The notes under the pieces were generated by a model. It did no database searches, had not been told where the DNA came from, and saw only the letters and a list, made by a program, of their open reading frames with translations. This document shows, piece by piece, positions 18,223 to 27,153 of a stretch of 64,000 nt of DNA. Origin of the DNA: Reichenbachiella carrageenanivorans (GTDB lineage Bacteria > Bacteroidota > Bacteroidia > Cytophagales > Cyclobacteriaceae). Location: assembly GCF_025639805.1 (NCBI RefSeq), contig NZ_CP106735.1, positions 2,258,501 to 2,322,500 on the forward strand. Reading direction: 5' to 3'. Both the position numbers and the translations under genes were made by a program. Within the stretch, counting starts at the first letter, position 1. Each line of letters opens with the position of its first letter.

Positions 18223-19260
18223 ATGGATAAAAAGAAAATAGTTTTAGGTTCGGTGATTGTGGCATTTTCTATGATGCTTTCTTCATTTGGTTTTTATTTC
18301 TGGCAGATGATTTATTCGCCTAATTTTTTGGTGGAACAAGAAGCCAAACCATTGTTGATTCATACAGGGTCTGTATTCAAGGATGTGCAGAATCAGATGT
18401 ACGATGGACGGTATGTGAACGATTTGGTTTCGTTTAGTTTTTTGTCCAAGATGATGGACTATGATCAATTAGTGAAGCCAGGGTTGTACTTGATAGAACC
18501 AGGGATGACTAATGTACAGGTCATTAGACTGCTTAGGGCTGGTGCACAGACCGAAGTGAATGTAACGTTCAATAATGCCCGATTGCTTTCTGACTTACCA
18601 GAAAAGATCACTAGAAATTTAGAAATGACCGAAGAGCAGTTAGCAAGGTTGATCCTCAGCGATTCTGTGCAACAGGCCTACGGATTTGATAGTCTGTCTT
18701 TTATAGGAATGTTTGTCCCCAATACTTATAAGATGTTCTGGAACATTGCGCCTCAAGATTTGTTGGACAGGCTAAAGAGGGAATATGATCGATTTTGGTC
18801 GGCCGAAAGATTAGCGAAAGCAGCTGCCTTAGGTTTGTCGCCAAAGGAAGTCTCGTCGTTGGCTGCTATCGTACAAGCCGAAACCATCAAATCGGATGAG
18901 CGCCCAGTAGTAGCGGGGGTTTATCTCAATCGCCTCAAAAGAGGATACCCATTGCAGGCAGATCCTACATTAGTGTTTGCAGCGCAGGATTTTACGATCA
19001 AAAGAGTATTAAACAAGCATAAAAAATTGGATTCGCCTTACAATACTTATATGTATCAAGGGTTGCCGCCTGGGCCTATAAATATGCCGAGCATTACATC
19101 GATAGATGCGGTACTCAATTACAGCGAACACAAGTATTTGTATTTCTGTGCAAAGGAAGACTTTTCTGGTTATCACAATTTTGCAACGAATTTGATTGAT
19201 CACAATAGGAATGCGGAAAAGTATCAGCGCGCCCTAAACAAGGCAGGATTATATAAGTAA
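18223..19260 (+). CDS. mltG: Endolytic murein transglycosylase MltG
   Basis: A 345-residue YceG-family protein anchored by one N-terminal helix (about residues 5-25, VLGSVIVAFSMMLSSFGFYF) with a periplasmic catalytic domain that cuts nascent peptidoglycan strands. The LysM-like part (FNNARLLSDLPEKI) precedes the active region, where E220 lies in AAIVQAETIKSDERPVVAG, followed by YLNRLKRGYPLQADPTL and the C-terminal signature YNTYMYQGLPPGPINMPS. The frame is open back to 18196, but the ATG at 18223 is preferred. The stop codon overlaps the start of the downstream alkyltransferase-like gene (TAATG). Confidence 0.95.
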   Translation: MDKKKIVLGSVIVAFSMMLSSFGFYFWQMIYSPNFLVEQEAKPLLIHTGSVFKDVQNQMYDGRYVNDLVSFSFLSKMMDYDQLVKPGLYLIEPGMTNVQVIRLLRAGAQTEVNVTFNNARLLSDLPEKITRNLEMTEEQLARLILSDSVQQAYGFDSLSFIGMFVPNTYKMFWNIAPQDLLDRLKREYDRFWSAERLAKAAALGLSPKEVSSLAAIVQAETIKSDERPVVAGVYLNRLKRGYPLQADPTLVFAAQDFTIKRVLNKHKKLDSPYNTYMYQGLPPGPINMPSITSIDAVLNYSEHKYLYFCAKEDFSGYHNFATNLIDHNRNAEKYQRALNKAGLYK

Positions 19261-19592
19261 TGAAGGAGCACTCTTTCTTCAGTGATGTTTATGAGGTGGT
19301 CAAGCTGATTCCTGCTGGTCGAGTGACGAACTATGGTGCGATAGGCAAATACTTAGGCTCAGGTCTCAGTGCGCGTATGGTAGGGTGGGCTATGAATGCC
19401 GCTCATGGTCAATTTGATGTGCCTGCGCATCGGGTGGTGAACAGCCAGGGTTTACTGACTGGGAAAATGCACTTCGCCACGCCTACGGCTATGCAAGAAA
19501 AGCTGGAAGCAGAAGGTTTGACCGTTGTCAAAGACAAAATTCAAAATTTTAAAGAGCACTTTTGGGATCCCGCACTTGAACTAGAACTATGA
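19260..19592 (+). CDS. Alkyltransferase-like protein (MGMT family without the active-site Cys)
   Basis: A 110-residue DNA-binding protein of the MGMT C-terminal domain family. The winged-helix part is clear: FFSDVYEVVKLIPAGRVTNYGAIGKYLGSG followed by SARMVGWAMNAAH. The motif that is PCHR in active O6-alkylguanine methyltransferases is PAHR here (A56), so it cannot accept an alkyl group on Cys. Such alkyltransferase-like proteins bind O6-alkylguanine and route it to nucleotide excision repair. Its ATG overlaps the mltG stop by one base, so it is translationally coupled. Its 3' end overlaps the convergent SSS gene by six bases. Confidence 0.88.
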   Translation: MKEHSFFSDVYEVVKLIPAGRVTNYGAIGKYLGSGLSARMVGWAMNAAHGQFDVPAHRVVNSQGLLTGKMHFATPTAMQEKLEAEGLTVVKDKIQNFKEHFWDPALELEL

Positions 19593-21020
19593 TTTTTTAA
19601 TCAGTGCCGAGAGACCGATAAAGGTGAAAAGCCCATTGACCAAAAGGAGTTCGAATCCGAATTGATAACCTCCCAATAGCTGAACGGAATATTCATTGAT
19701 CAGATAGGAGAGGATAGGTGCTGCTATACAGACAATTGGTACCCACTGGTCGTTTACTTGTCTTTTTGTGAATAATCCAAAGGCATAAAGCCCCAAGAGT
19801 GGGCCGTATGTGTAGCCTGCAACTTTGAATACAGCATTGATTACACTGTCGTCATTGATCGCTTCGAACAGGAGGATGACTAGAAATATGAGTGCTGAAA
19901 ACCCAAAATGTACGAGCATTCTGCTCTTGCTGTCGCTTTTGCTTGGATCTTTGCTTAGAAAATCAATATAGAAAGAGGTTGTAAGAGCTGTGAGTGCAGA
20001 ATCTGCGCTGGAATAGGCCGCAGCGGTGACGCCTAATAAAAAGACAATTCCGCCAAGGATACCAAAATGATTCATGGCCAAATAAGGATATAACCCATCG
20101 GTGGTTTGAGTCAGGTCTATTTGATTGATGTCTACAAAATGGTAGAGCAAAACACCTAAGGCAAGAAATAACAAATTGGCAAAAATAAGTACGATGCTAA
20201 ACCAGAATACATTTTTTTGCGCATCGCCAAGAGACTTGCAGGTTAGATTTTTTTGCATCATATCTTGATCCAAACCAGTCATGACGATAGCAATGAAGGC
20301 ACCCGCAAAAAACTGTTTAAAGAAATTTCTAGGTGCTTGCCAATCCCAAATGAAAGTGTCGGATAGCTCGCTCGATTGAATGACCCCAAGTAAATCCGAA
20401 AATGATAGGTTCATTTGTGAGCTAATAATGGATATACTAATGCCTACTGCGAGTAGCATAAACAAAGTTTGTAGTGTATCGGTCCATACGATGGTCTTGA
20501 TACCGCCTTTGAAAGTATAGAGCCAGATGAGGGCGATAGTTACAAATACAGATACTGAAAACGGGATATTGAAGGCATCGAAAAAAGCAATTTGCAAAAC
20601 GGTGGCAACTAGAAACAATCGAAATGATGCGCCGATGACTCTGGAAATGAGAAAGAAAAAAGCTCCTGTTTTATAGGCGTTTTTTCCAAACCTTGAATCC
20701 AGATATTGATAGATCGAGATCAGGTTCATTTTGTAATACAAAGGGAGTAGCACAGTGGCTATTACGAAATAGCCCAGTAGATAGCCCAGTACCATCTGAA
20801 AGTACGCCCAATGGCTATTCCCGACCTCCCCAGGTACGGAAATGAAAGTAACGCCTGAGAGCGAAGCTCCGATCATCCCAAAAGCTACTAGATACCAAGG
20901 TGACTGTCGATTGGCGGTAAAAAAAGACTCTGCGTCAGTGTTTTTAGAAGTGAAGTGTGCGATGGTCATGAGTAGGATGAAATACCCAGCAATGACAGAA
21001 AATACCAAAATAGGACTCAT
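19587..21020 (-). CDS. Sodium:solute symporter, SSS family
   Basis: A 477-residue inner-membrane protein with about 13 hydrophobic segments. Family signatures are SFFTANRQSPWYLVAFGMIGAS at the N-terminus, SGVTFISVPGEVG, TFKGGIKTIVWTDTLQ and GVTAAAYSSADSALTALTTS, the last being the sodium-site region. It belongs to the short SSS group that carries sugars or carboxylates rather than the long proline type; the substrate is unknown. The open frame runs back to a TTG at 21086, but the ATG at 21020 gives a normal N-terminus (MSPILVFSVIAGYF). The convergent 3' end overlaps the alkyltransferase-like gene; the 5' end faces the desaturase gene. Confidence 0.9.
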   Translation of the reverse strand: MSPILVFSVIAGYFILLMTIAHFTSKNTDAESFFTANRQSPWYLVAFGMIGASLSGVTFISVPGEVGNSHWAYFQMVLGYLLGYFVIATVLLPLYYKMNLISIYQYLDSRFGKNAYKTGAFFFLISRVIGASFRLFLVATVLQIAFFDAFNIPFSVSVFVTIALIWLYTFKGGIKTIVWTDTLQTLFMLLAVGISISIISSQMNLSFSDLLGVIQSSELSDTFIWDWQAPRNFFKQFFAGAFIAIVMTGLDQDMMQKNLTCKSLGDAQKNVFWFSIVLIFANLLFLALGVLLYHFVDINQIDLTQTTDGLYPYLAMNHFGILGGIVFLLGVTAAAYSSADSALTALTTSFYIDFLSKDPSKSDSKSRMLVHFGFSALIFLVILLFEAINDDSVINAVFKVAGYTYGPLLGLYAFGLFTKRQVNDQWVPIVCIAAPILSYLINEYSVQLLGGYQFGFELLLVNGLFTFIGLSALIKKS

Positions 21021-21167
21021 ATGGTCGTTTGTCTTTTTATTGTGACAAACATACTGATTCTTGTCATAGGAACTTATTAGGTGCAAGAAGCAATCTTAGG
21101 TTTATTGGCTTTATATTGCGGGTTGGTTTCAGCGGAGGACTGGGCTGCACAAGTAATAACTAAGAAT

Positions 21168-22283
21168 ATGAGCGAAGTAGGGAATATTTATTTCAACAAT
21201 GAGGACGCAAAATCCAAGGAATTTGCGAAGGTGTTGAATGGGCGAGTGAATGATTACTTTAAGGCCAAGGGCATTTCTAAATATGGCAATCTAGAAATGT
21301 ATATCAAGACTGTTTTTATGCTTTGTTTGTTTTTCGTGCCTTTTGGCTGCTTAGTTTATTTTGAGCCAAGGGGTATTTTGGCTATAGCACTTTCGATCCT
21401 TATGGGGTTGGGAATGGCAGGTGTTGGGCTGGGAGTTATGCATGATGGTATACATGGTGCTTATTCTTCTAAACAATGGGTGAACAAATTATTGGGCTAT
21501 ACTTTGAACCTAGTAGGAGGACTGTCTATCAACTGGAAGATTCAGCACAACATCAAACACCATACCTATACCAATATAGAGGATCATGATGAAGACATTG
21601 AACCAAAAGCTATACTTCGATTTCACCCAGCCACTAAACTGAAGCCTGTACACAAGTATCAGTACATCTATGCTTGGGTATTTTATGCGTTAGGCACATT
21701 TTTTTGGGTGACTTTCAAGGACTTTGCCAAAATCACCAGATATACCAAAGAAGGCTTGTTGGCCAAAAATACTAATAGCGTGGCTAAAGAGTACGCAATA
21801 TTGATTTTCACGAAAGTATTTTATTATAGCTATGTCATTGGTTTGCCAGTGATGTTTACTACTTACACAGGAGGAGAGATATTTTTAGGCTTTTTTGTGA
21901 TGCATCTTGCAGCAGGTACTGCGCTTGGTTTTATATTCCAGCCAGCACATTTGCTCGAAGAAGTAGAGTACCCTCAGCCTGATGAAAATGGCAATGTACC
22001 TTATTCTAGGTTTGTACATCAGCTCTACACTTCAGTGAATTTTGCTAATAAAAACAAATGGGTGACTTGGTACGCTGGAGGGCTCAATTTTCAGGTAGAG
22101 CATCATTTGTATCCTCATATTTGCCATGTGCACTATCACGCCATTGCACCCATAGTGAAAGAAACTGCCGCAGAGTACAATATTCCTTATCACGCTAAGG
22201 AAGGTTTTTTCGAAACACTAAGAGAGCATACCAATATGCTCAAGTGGCTCGGTACAGCTGATAGTGAGTTGGTAAAAGCCTAA
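21168..22283 (+). CDS. Membrane fatty acid desaturase (linoleoyl-CoA-desaturase-like)
   Basis: A 371-residue di-iron integral membrane enzyme. Three His boxes are intact: H92-DGI-H96, H127-NIK-H131-H132, and Q309-VE-H312-H313. The QxxHH third box and length are typical of front-end / DesA3-like acyl desaturases without a fused cytochrome b5 domain. Expected role: O2-dependent introduction of a double bond into membrane acyl chains, using external electron donors. The frame is open to a GTG at 21081, but ATG 21168 (MSEVGNIYF) is preferred. Gene order gives no further clue; a weak hairpin follows the stop. Confidence 0.9.
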   Translation: MSEVGNIYFNNEDAKSKEFAKVLNGRVNDYFKAKGISKYGNLEMYIKTVFMLCLFFVPFGCLVYFEPRGILAIALSILMGLGMAGVGLGVMHDGIHGAYSSKQWVNKLLGYTLNLVGGLSINWKIQHNIKHHTYTNIEDHDEDIEPKAILRFHPATKLKPVHKYQYIYAWVFYALGTFFWVTFKDFAKITRYTKEGLLAKNTNSVAKEYAILIFTKVFYYSYVIGLPVMFTTYTGGEIFLGFFVMHLAAGTALGFIFQPAHLLEEVEYPQPDENGNVPYSRFVHQLYTSVNFANKNKWVTWYAGGLNFQVEHHLYPHICHVHYHAIAPIVKETAAEYNIPYHAKEGFFETLREHTNMLKWLGTADSELVKA

Positions 22284-22295
22284 TGAGTATGGGGT

Positions 22296-22323
22296 GTGCC
22301 ACGCTTTAAACAAGGCACTTTTT
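22296..22323 (+). terminator. Weak terminator after the desaturase
   Basis: GTGCC (22296-22300) pairs with GGCAC (22314-22318), followed by a T5 run. The stem is only 5 bp, so this is tentative. Confidence 0.4.
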
Positions 22324-22335
22324 CTGATTTAGTCA

Positions 22336-23514
22336 TTACTTTGACCGCTCAAACGCCTGCTTTAGATCACTGATGATATCTTCAATATGTTCTAGTCCAG
22401 CTGATATTCTGATCAGATTTGGTGAAATGCCTGTAGCTGTTCTTTCGTCATCTGTCAGCCGGGCATGAGTAGTTGACGTTGGGTGAGTCACGATCGTACG
22501 AGTATCGCCCAAATTGGCTGTCAGACTACACATTTCCACACTGTTGAGGAATTTTTTACCTCTTTCTGCACCACCTTTGATGCCAAAGCAAACCATGCCA
22601 CCACCACTTTTCATTTGCTTTTTAGCAATCTCATATTGTGGGTGTGAGGGGAGAAAAGGATAACGTACCCATTCCACATGCTCATTGGCCTCTAGCCATT
22701 CGGCTAATTTTAAAGCATTTTCTCCATGCTTGTCCATGCGGATGGCAAGTGTTTCTAAACTCTTAGATAAAATCCATGCATTGAATGGTGACAGTGCAGG
22801 GCCTGTGCTGCGACTAAATGTGTAAATTTCTTTGATTAAATCTGCCCTGCCTACTACGATACCCCCCATTACTCGACCTTGCCCATCCAGATATTTGGTG
22901 GCAGAATGGATGACCAAATCAGCGCCATATTCAATTGGTAATTGGAGATAGGGCGTCGCAAAGCAGTTGTCCACGATCAAAATCAAATTGTTCTTTTTGG
23001 CGAAAGCCCCAGCAAATTCCAAGTCGATCAGTTCTATGCCAGGGTTGGTTGGTGTTTCTAAAAATAGAAGTTTGGTGTTGGGTTTCACCTTGTCTTGCCA
23101 GCTGCTGGTATCATCGAGGTCTAGGTACGAACTTTCGATTTGATATTTTGGTAAAAATTTGGTGATTACCGAATGAGACGATCCGAAGATAGACCGACAT
23201 GATAGCATATGGTCGCCCGCATTGAGCAGGGTTGCAAATGTGGAAAATACAGCTGCCATACCTGTGGCTGTGGCATACCCTGCTTCTGCTCCTTCGAGCG
23301 CACACATTTTGTCTATAAATTCTGTGGTGTTTGGGTTGGTGAATCGACTATAGGTATTGCGGTCTATCTCTTCGGCAAAAGTGGCACGCATTTCTTCGGC
23401 ATCGTCAAACACAAAGCTAGACGTGAGATACATTGGCGACGCATGTTCCTTCTCATGAGTAGTCTTTATCTGCGTTCTAATGGCGTTGGTTTCGAAATGT
23501 CGGTACTTTTTCAT
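22336..23514 (-). CDS. metZ: O-succinyl/acetylhomoserine sulfhydrylase (Cys/Met metabolism PLP enzyme)
   Basis: A 392-residue fold-type I PLP enzyme of the Cys/Met metabolism family. The PLP lysine lies in HSATKYLDGQGRVMGG, the aspartate pairing with the pyridine nitrogen in LILIVDNCFATPYLQ, and TAMAAVFS-like GMAAVFSTFATL is the phosphate-binding part. The neighbouring divergent gene is homoserine O-acyltransferase (metX). This favours direct sulfhydrylation of acyl-homoserine to homocysteine over cystathionine gamma-synthase, although the two cannot be separated by sequence alone. ATG 23514 (MKKYRHFETNAIRTQ) is chosen over the longer frame starting at 23541. Confidence 0.9.
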   Translation of the reverse strand: MKKYRHFETNAIRTQIKTTHEKEHASPMYLTSSFVFDDAEEMRATFAEEIDRNTYSRFTNPNTTEFIDKMCALEGAEAGYATATGMAAVFSTFATLLNAGDHMLSCRSIFGSSHSVITKFLPKYQIESSYLDLDDTSSWQDKVKPNTKLLFLETPTNPGIELIDLEFAGAFAKKNNLILIVDNCFATPYLQLPIEYGADLVIHSATKYLDGQGRVMGGIVVGRADLIKEIYTFSRSTGPALSPFNAWILSKSLETLAIRMDKHGENALKLAEWLEANEHVEWVRYPFLPSHPQYEIAKKQMKSGGGMVCFGIKGGAERGKKFLNSVEMCSLTANLGDTRTIVTHPTSTTHARLTDDERTATGISPNLIRISAGLEHIEDIISDLKQAFERSK

Positions 23515-23609
23515 AGAAAGGCCTTCAATAATATGGAACAATTTTTTGCAAATATGTAAAGTTCGCGTTGAAAATTGATCCGTAGGGTAAACTATTATGG
23601 TACATTTAT

Positions 23610-23617
23610 TAGGTTTG
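23610..23617 (+). promoter_or_regulatory. Putative -7 element for metX
   Basis: TAGGTTTG is an exact TAnnTTTG match 16 bases before the metX ATG. The predicted 5' UTR is about ten bases. Confidence 0.5.
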
Positions 23618-23633
23618 CGCCTTCAAAATTTCA

Positions 23634-24653
23634 ATGAGTCAAAAAGCCTTTACATACGAGCATAGCGAGCCCTTCCAATTAGAAAGGGGTGGAGTTCTTC
23701 CAAAACTCGAGATAGCGTACCATACTTTTGGTCAGCTCAATGCTGATAAAAGCAATGTTGTATGGGTTTTTCATGCACTCACGGCTAATTCTGACGCTTT
23801 GGATTGGTGGAAAGGTCTGTTTGATCAAAATTCAGCGATCAACCCTGAGAAGTATTTCATCGTCTGTGCCAATATTCTTGGTTCTCCCTATGGGACGAGC
23901 AGTCCGATGTCTACCGATCCAGTTACGGGCAAGCCTTATCATAGTACTTTTCCACTGATTACGATCCGAGACATGGTAGAAGCGCACAAGTTGCTTCGAG
24001 ATCACTTAGGCATAGAGAAGATTGCTATTGGTCTAGGTGGTTCGATGGGTGGTTTTCAGACCTATGAATGGGCTGTCCAAGAATCAGCATTTTTTGAAAA
24101 GTTGATTTTGGTAGCTACAGCTCCTAAAGAGTCGCCGTGGAGAATCTCTGTGCATGCAGCGCAGCGATTAGCGATAGAAGCAGATCCTACTTGGAAAGAT
24201 GATAGCAGAGAGGCTGGGGCAGCAGGTGTGGCGGCTTCTAGAGCCATTGGTATGCTCTCTTACCGAAATCATGAGATTTTCGAAAAGACACAAAGTGATG
24301 CAGAGTCTAAAGTGGATGATTTTAGAGCCGACTCTTACATTCGATATCAAGGGAATAAACTAGCCAATAGAGGTTTTAGCGGATTCTTGCTTTGGAACCT
24401 GACCAAAGCGCTAGATAGCCATGATCTCAGTCGAGACCGAGGTACTTTGAACGAAGTGCTAGAAGGAATTAGAATCCCTGTACTGCAGGTTGGTATCATA
24501 TCCGATTTGCTATTCCCTATCGAGGAGCAGCGAAAAGTGGCAGACCACTTGGCCAATGTAACATACAAAGAGATAGAATCTCTATTTGGACATGATGGTT
24601 TTCTTACTGAAACAAAACAAATCAATCAATTGATCGCTGAGTTTTTGGCTTAA
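23634..24653 (+). CDS. metX: Homoserine O-acetyltransferase
   Basis: A 339-residue alpha/beta-hydrolase enzyme that acylates homoserine for methionine synthesis. The nucleophile elbow is GGS137MGG in GLGGSMGGFQTYEWA. The chain also has NVVWVFHALTANSDALDWW, the short GSPYGTSSP loop characteristic of MetX, and DLLFPIEEQ...LFGHDGFLTE, which supplies the catalytic Asp and His. Acetyl versus succinyl specificity is not certain from sequence. It is divergent from metZ with about 120 bases between the starts, consistent with shared control. Confidence 0.93.
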   Translation: MSQKAFTYEHSEPFQLERGGVLPKLEIAYHTFGQLNADKSNVVWVFHALTANSDALDWWKGLFDQNSAINPEKYFIVCANILGSPYGTSSPMSTDPVTGKPYHSTFPLITIRDMVEAHKLLRDHLGIEKIAIGLGGSMGGFQTYEWAVQESAFFEKLILVATAPKESPWRISVHAAQRLAIEADPTWKDDSREAGAAGVAASRAIGMLSYRNHEIFEKTQSDAESKVDDFRADSYIRYQGNKLANRGFSGFLLWNLTKALDSHDLSRDRGTLNEVLEGIRIPVLQVGIISDLLFPIEEQRKVADHLANVTYKEIESLFGHDGFLTETKQINQLIAEFLA

Positions 24654-24814
24654 CAAACAGCCTTAATTTTCTATTTTTTGTTTAGTAGCAAATCGTAGGA
24701 TACTTGTATTGTGCTTAATACTTCTTCCTTATTTTTATCTTCGTGTGACTAATGTTACAAACTCACAATTGTGGCTGACGTACATTTGCAACAAGAAACC
24801 CAAAAGAATAGATC

Positions 24815-26224
24815 ATGAAAATAGAGCAGATATACACAGGTTGTTTGGCCCAAGGTGCTTATTACATTCAAAGTGGAAATGAAGCCGTAATTATCGACCC
24901 GCTTCGAGAAGTGGATTCGTATGTGACTAAAGCCAAAGAAAATGATGCAACCATCAAATATATTTTTGAGACACACTTTCATGCTGATTTCGTGTCTGGC
25001 CATGTAGATCTAGCGAAAAAGACAGGAGCCCAGATTGTTTTTGGCCCAACAGCGACCACCGTATTTGATAGTCATATCGGTAAAGATGGAGAAATTTTTG
25101 AGGTAGGAGCTGTGAAAATCAAATTGCTACATACCCCTGGGCATACCATGGAGAGTAGTACGTTTTTATTGCTCGATGAAGAAGGAAAAGAAAAAGCCAT
25201 CTTTTCTGGCGACACCTTGTTTATTGGGGATGTAGGCAGACCAGACTTGGCGGTGAAGTCGGATCTGACGGAGGAGGATTTGGCAGGCCATCTATACGAA
25301 AGTCTCCGTTATAAAATAATGACTTTGCCCGATGATGTAGTGGTGTACCCTGCGCACGGAGCAGGGTCTGCTTGTGGAAAAAACATGTCTTCCGAGACTT
25401 GGGATACGCTAGGCAATCAGAAAAAGACCAATTACGCACTTCGTGCCGATATGACGAAGGAAGAATTTGTAAAGGAAGTCACCGAAGGCATCCTGCCTCC
25501 ACCACAGTATTTTGCCAAAAATGCAATGATGAATAAGTCGGGTTATGAAAGTATCGACAAGGTGATGAAAACTGGTACTGTGGCACTCGACGTTGAGATT
25601 TTCGAGGCGATGGCCAATCATGAAGGGGCTTTGGTGCTGGATACTAGACATCAGAGCGAATTTGTAAAAGCACATATTCCTAATTCGATATTTATAGGTA
25701 TCGATGGTAGTTTTGCACCATGGGTAGGCGCTTTGATTACGGATTTGAAACAACCGATCATTTTCTTGGCTGATGCAGGTCGAGAAGAAGAGGTGGTAAC
25801 TCGTTTGTCAAGAGTGGGGTATGATCATACGTTGGGATATTTGAAAGGTGGAATTGCTAGCTGGATAGCAGCGGGCAAAGAGACCGACAGTCTAGCTTCG
25901 ATCACACCGCAGGAATTCGAATCGAGATTAAGCGAAAGCAAACTTCAAATTTTGGATGTACGAAAGCCAGGAGAATATGGGGCTGAGCATGTAGATCAGG
26001 CGGTTACTTTTCCGTTGGATTTTATCAATACCCATATGAGTGAGGTGAGTGCAGACAAACAGTACTATTTGTATTGTGCAGGGGGATATCGCTCGGTGAT
26101 TGCGTCTTCGATATTGAAATCCAGAGGGATTCACGATTTGGTAAACGTAGAACTGGGTTTTAAAGGCATTAGCCAAACAGGAATAAAAACAACGGACTTT
26201 GTATGTCCATCGACAATAAAATAA
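24815..26224 (+). CDS. CstB-like persulfide dioxygenase-rhodanese fusion
   Basis: A 469-residue three-domain protein. Residues 1-240 form a metallo-beta-lactamase fold with the metal motif H54-F-H56-A-D58-x4-H63 and the persulfide dioxygenase hallmarks LLHTPGHTMESS, SGDTLFIGDVGRPDL and YPAHGAGSACGKNMSS. Residues ~260-355 form a rhodanese-like domain lacking the catalytic Cys (FLADAGREEE). Residues ~370-465 form a second rhodanese with an intact loop YC421AGGYR. This order matches CstB of Staphylococcus aureus, which oxidises low-molecular-weight persulfide to thiosulfate. The next genes (rhodanese, YeeE/YedE pair) point to sulfide/persulfide detoxification or sulfur trafficking. Confidence 0.9.
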   Translation: MKIEQIYTGCLAQGAYYIQSGNEAVIIDPLREVDSYVTKAKENDATIKYIFETHFHADFVSGHVDLAKKTGAQIVFGPTATTVFDSHIGKDGEIFEVGAVKIKLLHTPGHTMESSTFLLLDEEGKEKAIFSGDTLFIGDVGRPDLAVKSDLTEEDLAGHLYESLRYKIMTLPDDVVVYPAHGAGSACGKNMSSETWDTLGNQKKTNYALRADMTKEEFVKEVTEGILPPPQYFAKNAMMNKSGYESIDKVMKTGTVALDVEIFEAMANHEGALVLDTRHQSEFVKAHIPNSIFIGIDGSFAPWVGALITDLKQPIIFLADAGREEEVVTRLSRVGYDHTLGYLKGGIASWIAAGKETDSLASITPQEFESRLSESKLQILDVRKPGEYGAEHVDQAVTFPLDFINTHMSEVSADKQYYLYCAGGYRSVIASSILKSRGIHDLVNVELGFKGISQTGIKTTDFVCPSTIK

Positions 26225-26231
26225 GATAGAA

Positions 26232-26546
26232 ATGTACGAGAATATTGATGAAATAGAATTCGCGGAGAAGTTTGAAGCAGATGATAATGCGGTGCTTTTG
26301 GATGTGAGAACCCAAGAAGAGTACGACGGAGGATTTATCGCAGGATGCGAATTGATGGATATTTTTCAGCCAGATTTTAAGAGCAAGCTGGAAGGACTGG
26401 ATAAGTCTAAAAATTATTATGTGTATTGCCGTAGTGGCAACCGTAGTGGGCAGGCTTGTGGGCTGATGGCTCAGATGGGCTTCACGGGTCAGCTATACAA
26501 CCTAGACGGTGGGATCTTGGGATGGACCCAAGATTTGGAATACTAG
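26232..26546 (+). CDS. Single-domain rhodanese
   Basis: A 104-residue cytoplasmic sulfurtransferase-like protein. VLLDVRTQEEYDGGFIAG is the typical rhodanese entry, and the active loop is YCRSGNRSG with an intact Cys. It sits seven bases after the CstB-like gene and 25 bases before the YeeE/YedE gene, so it likely belongs to one operon. It could shuttle sulfane sulfur between the dioxygenase and the transporter. Confidence 0.92.
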   Translation: MYENIDEIEFAEKFEADDNAVLLDVRTQEEYDGGFIAGCELMDIFQPDFKSKLEGLDKSKNYYVYCRSGNRSGQACGLMAQMGFTGQLYNLDGGILGWTQDLEY

Positions 26547-26570
26547 TTTTCACTAAATAAATAGGAAATA

Positions 26571-27143
26571 ATGGAATTGGTTGAATGGATTAGGCAACCC
26601 TGGGAGTGGTATGTCGCAGGCCCAATGATCTCGGTAGTGATGTTTTTGTTGCTTTATTTTGGGAAAGAATTTGGCGTGTCGGGCAATCTGCGAACCATGT
26701 GCAGTATTGTGGGGGCAGGTAAAGTGAATGAGTTTTTTCGTTTCGACTGGAAAGGACAGGTTTGGAACTTGGTTTTTGTGTTAGGAGGTTTGATAGGCGG
26801 TTATATTGCTAAAACATACTTGACGGCCTCGGAGGCGGTTGGTATTTCAGAAGCTACTATTGAGCAGCTGAAATTACTAGGAATTGAGAACCCTGGGGCT
26901 ACTTATCTGCCAGCTTCTATTTTTAGCTGGGAGTCTTTGGCTACTCCTAAATACGCTTTGATGTTGGTTGTTGGTGGTGCGTTGGTTGGGTTCGGGACAC
27001 GCTATGCAGGTGGGTGTACCTCAGGTCACGCCATCAGTGGACTGAGCAATTTACAATGGCCTTCCATGGTTGCAGTGGTTGGCTTTTTTATCGGAGGTTT
27101 ACTAATGACGCATTTTATTTTACCTTATCTACTGACTGTTTAA
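26571..27143 (+). CDS. YeeE/YedE-family sulfur transporter, first half
   Basis: A 190-residue inner-membrane protein with about five hydrophobic segments. The conserved Cys-containing motif AGGCTSGHAISG in a predicted transmembrane region is the hallmark of the YeeE/YedE (DUF395) family, whose characterised members take up thiosulfate or other sulfane compounds. Only one half of the full-length fold is present; the partner is the next gene, 11 bases downstream. Long YeeE proteins have both halves in one chain. Confidence 0.9.
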   Translation: MELVEWIRQPWEWYVAGPMISVVMFLLLYFGKEFGVSGNLRTMCSIVGAGKVNEFFRFDWKGQVWNLVFVLGGLIGGYIAKTYLTASEAVGISEATIEQLKLLGIENPGATYLPASIFSWESLATPKYALMLVVGGALVGFGTRYAGGCTSGHAISGLSNLQWPSMVAVVGFFIGGLLMTHFILPYLLTV

Positions 27144-27153
27144 AGTACTTTAT

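Noticed and set aside
22336..23514. Cystathionine gamma-synthase instead of sulfhydrylase
   Set aside because: The folds are shared and sequence alone is ambiguous. The metX neighbour and absence of metB/metC context favour direct sulfhydrylation, so the alternative was noted but not preferred.
23515..23633. SAM-responsive riboswitch between metZ and metX
   Set aside because: Methionine genes invite this idea, but I could not draw a SAM-I or SAM-II fold in the 119-base gap. A covariance-model search would settle it.
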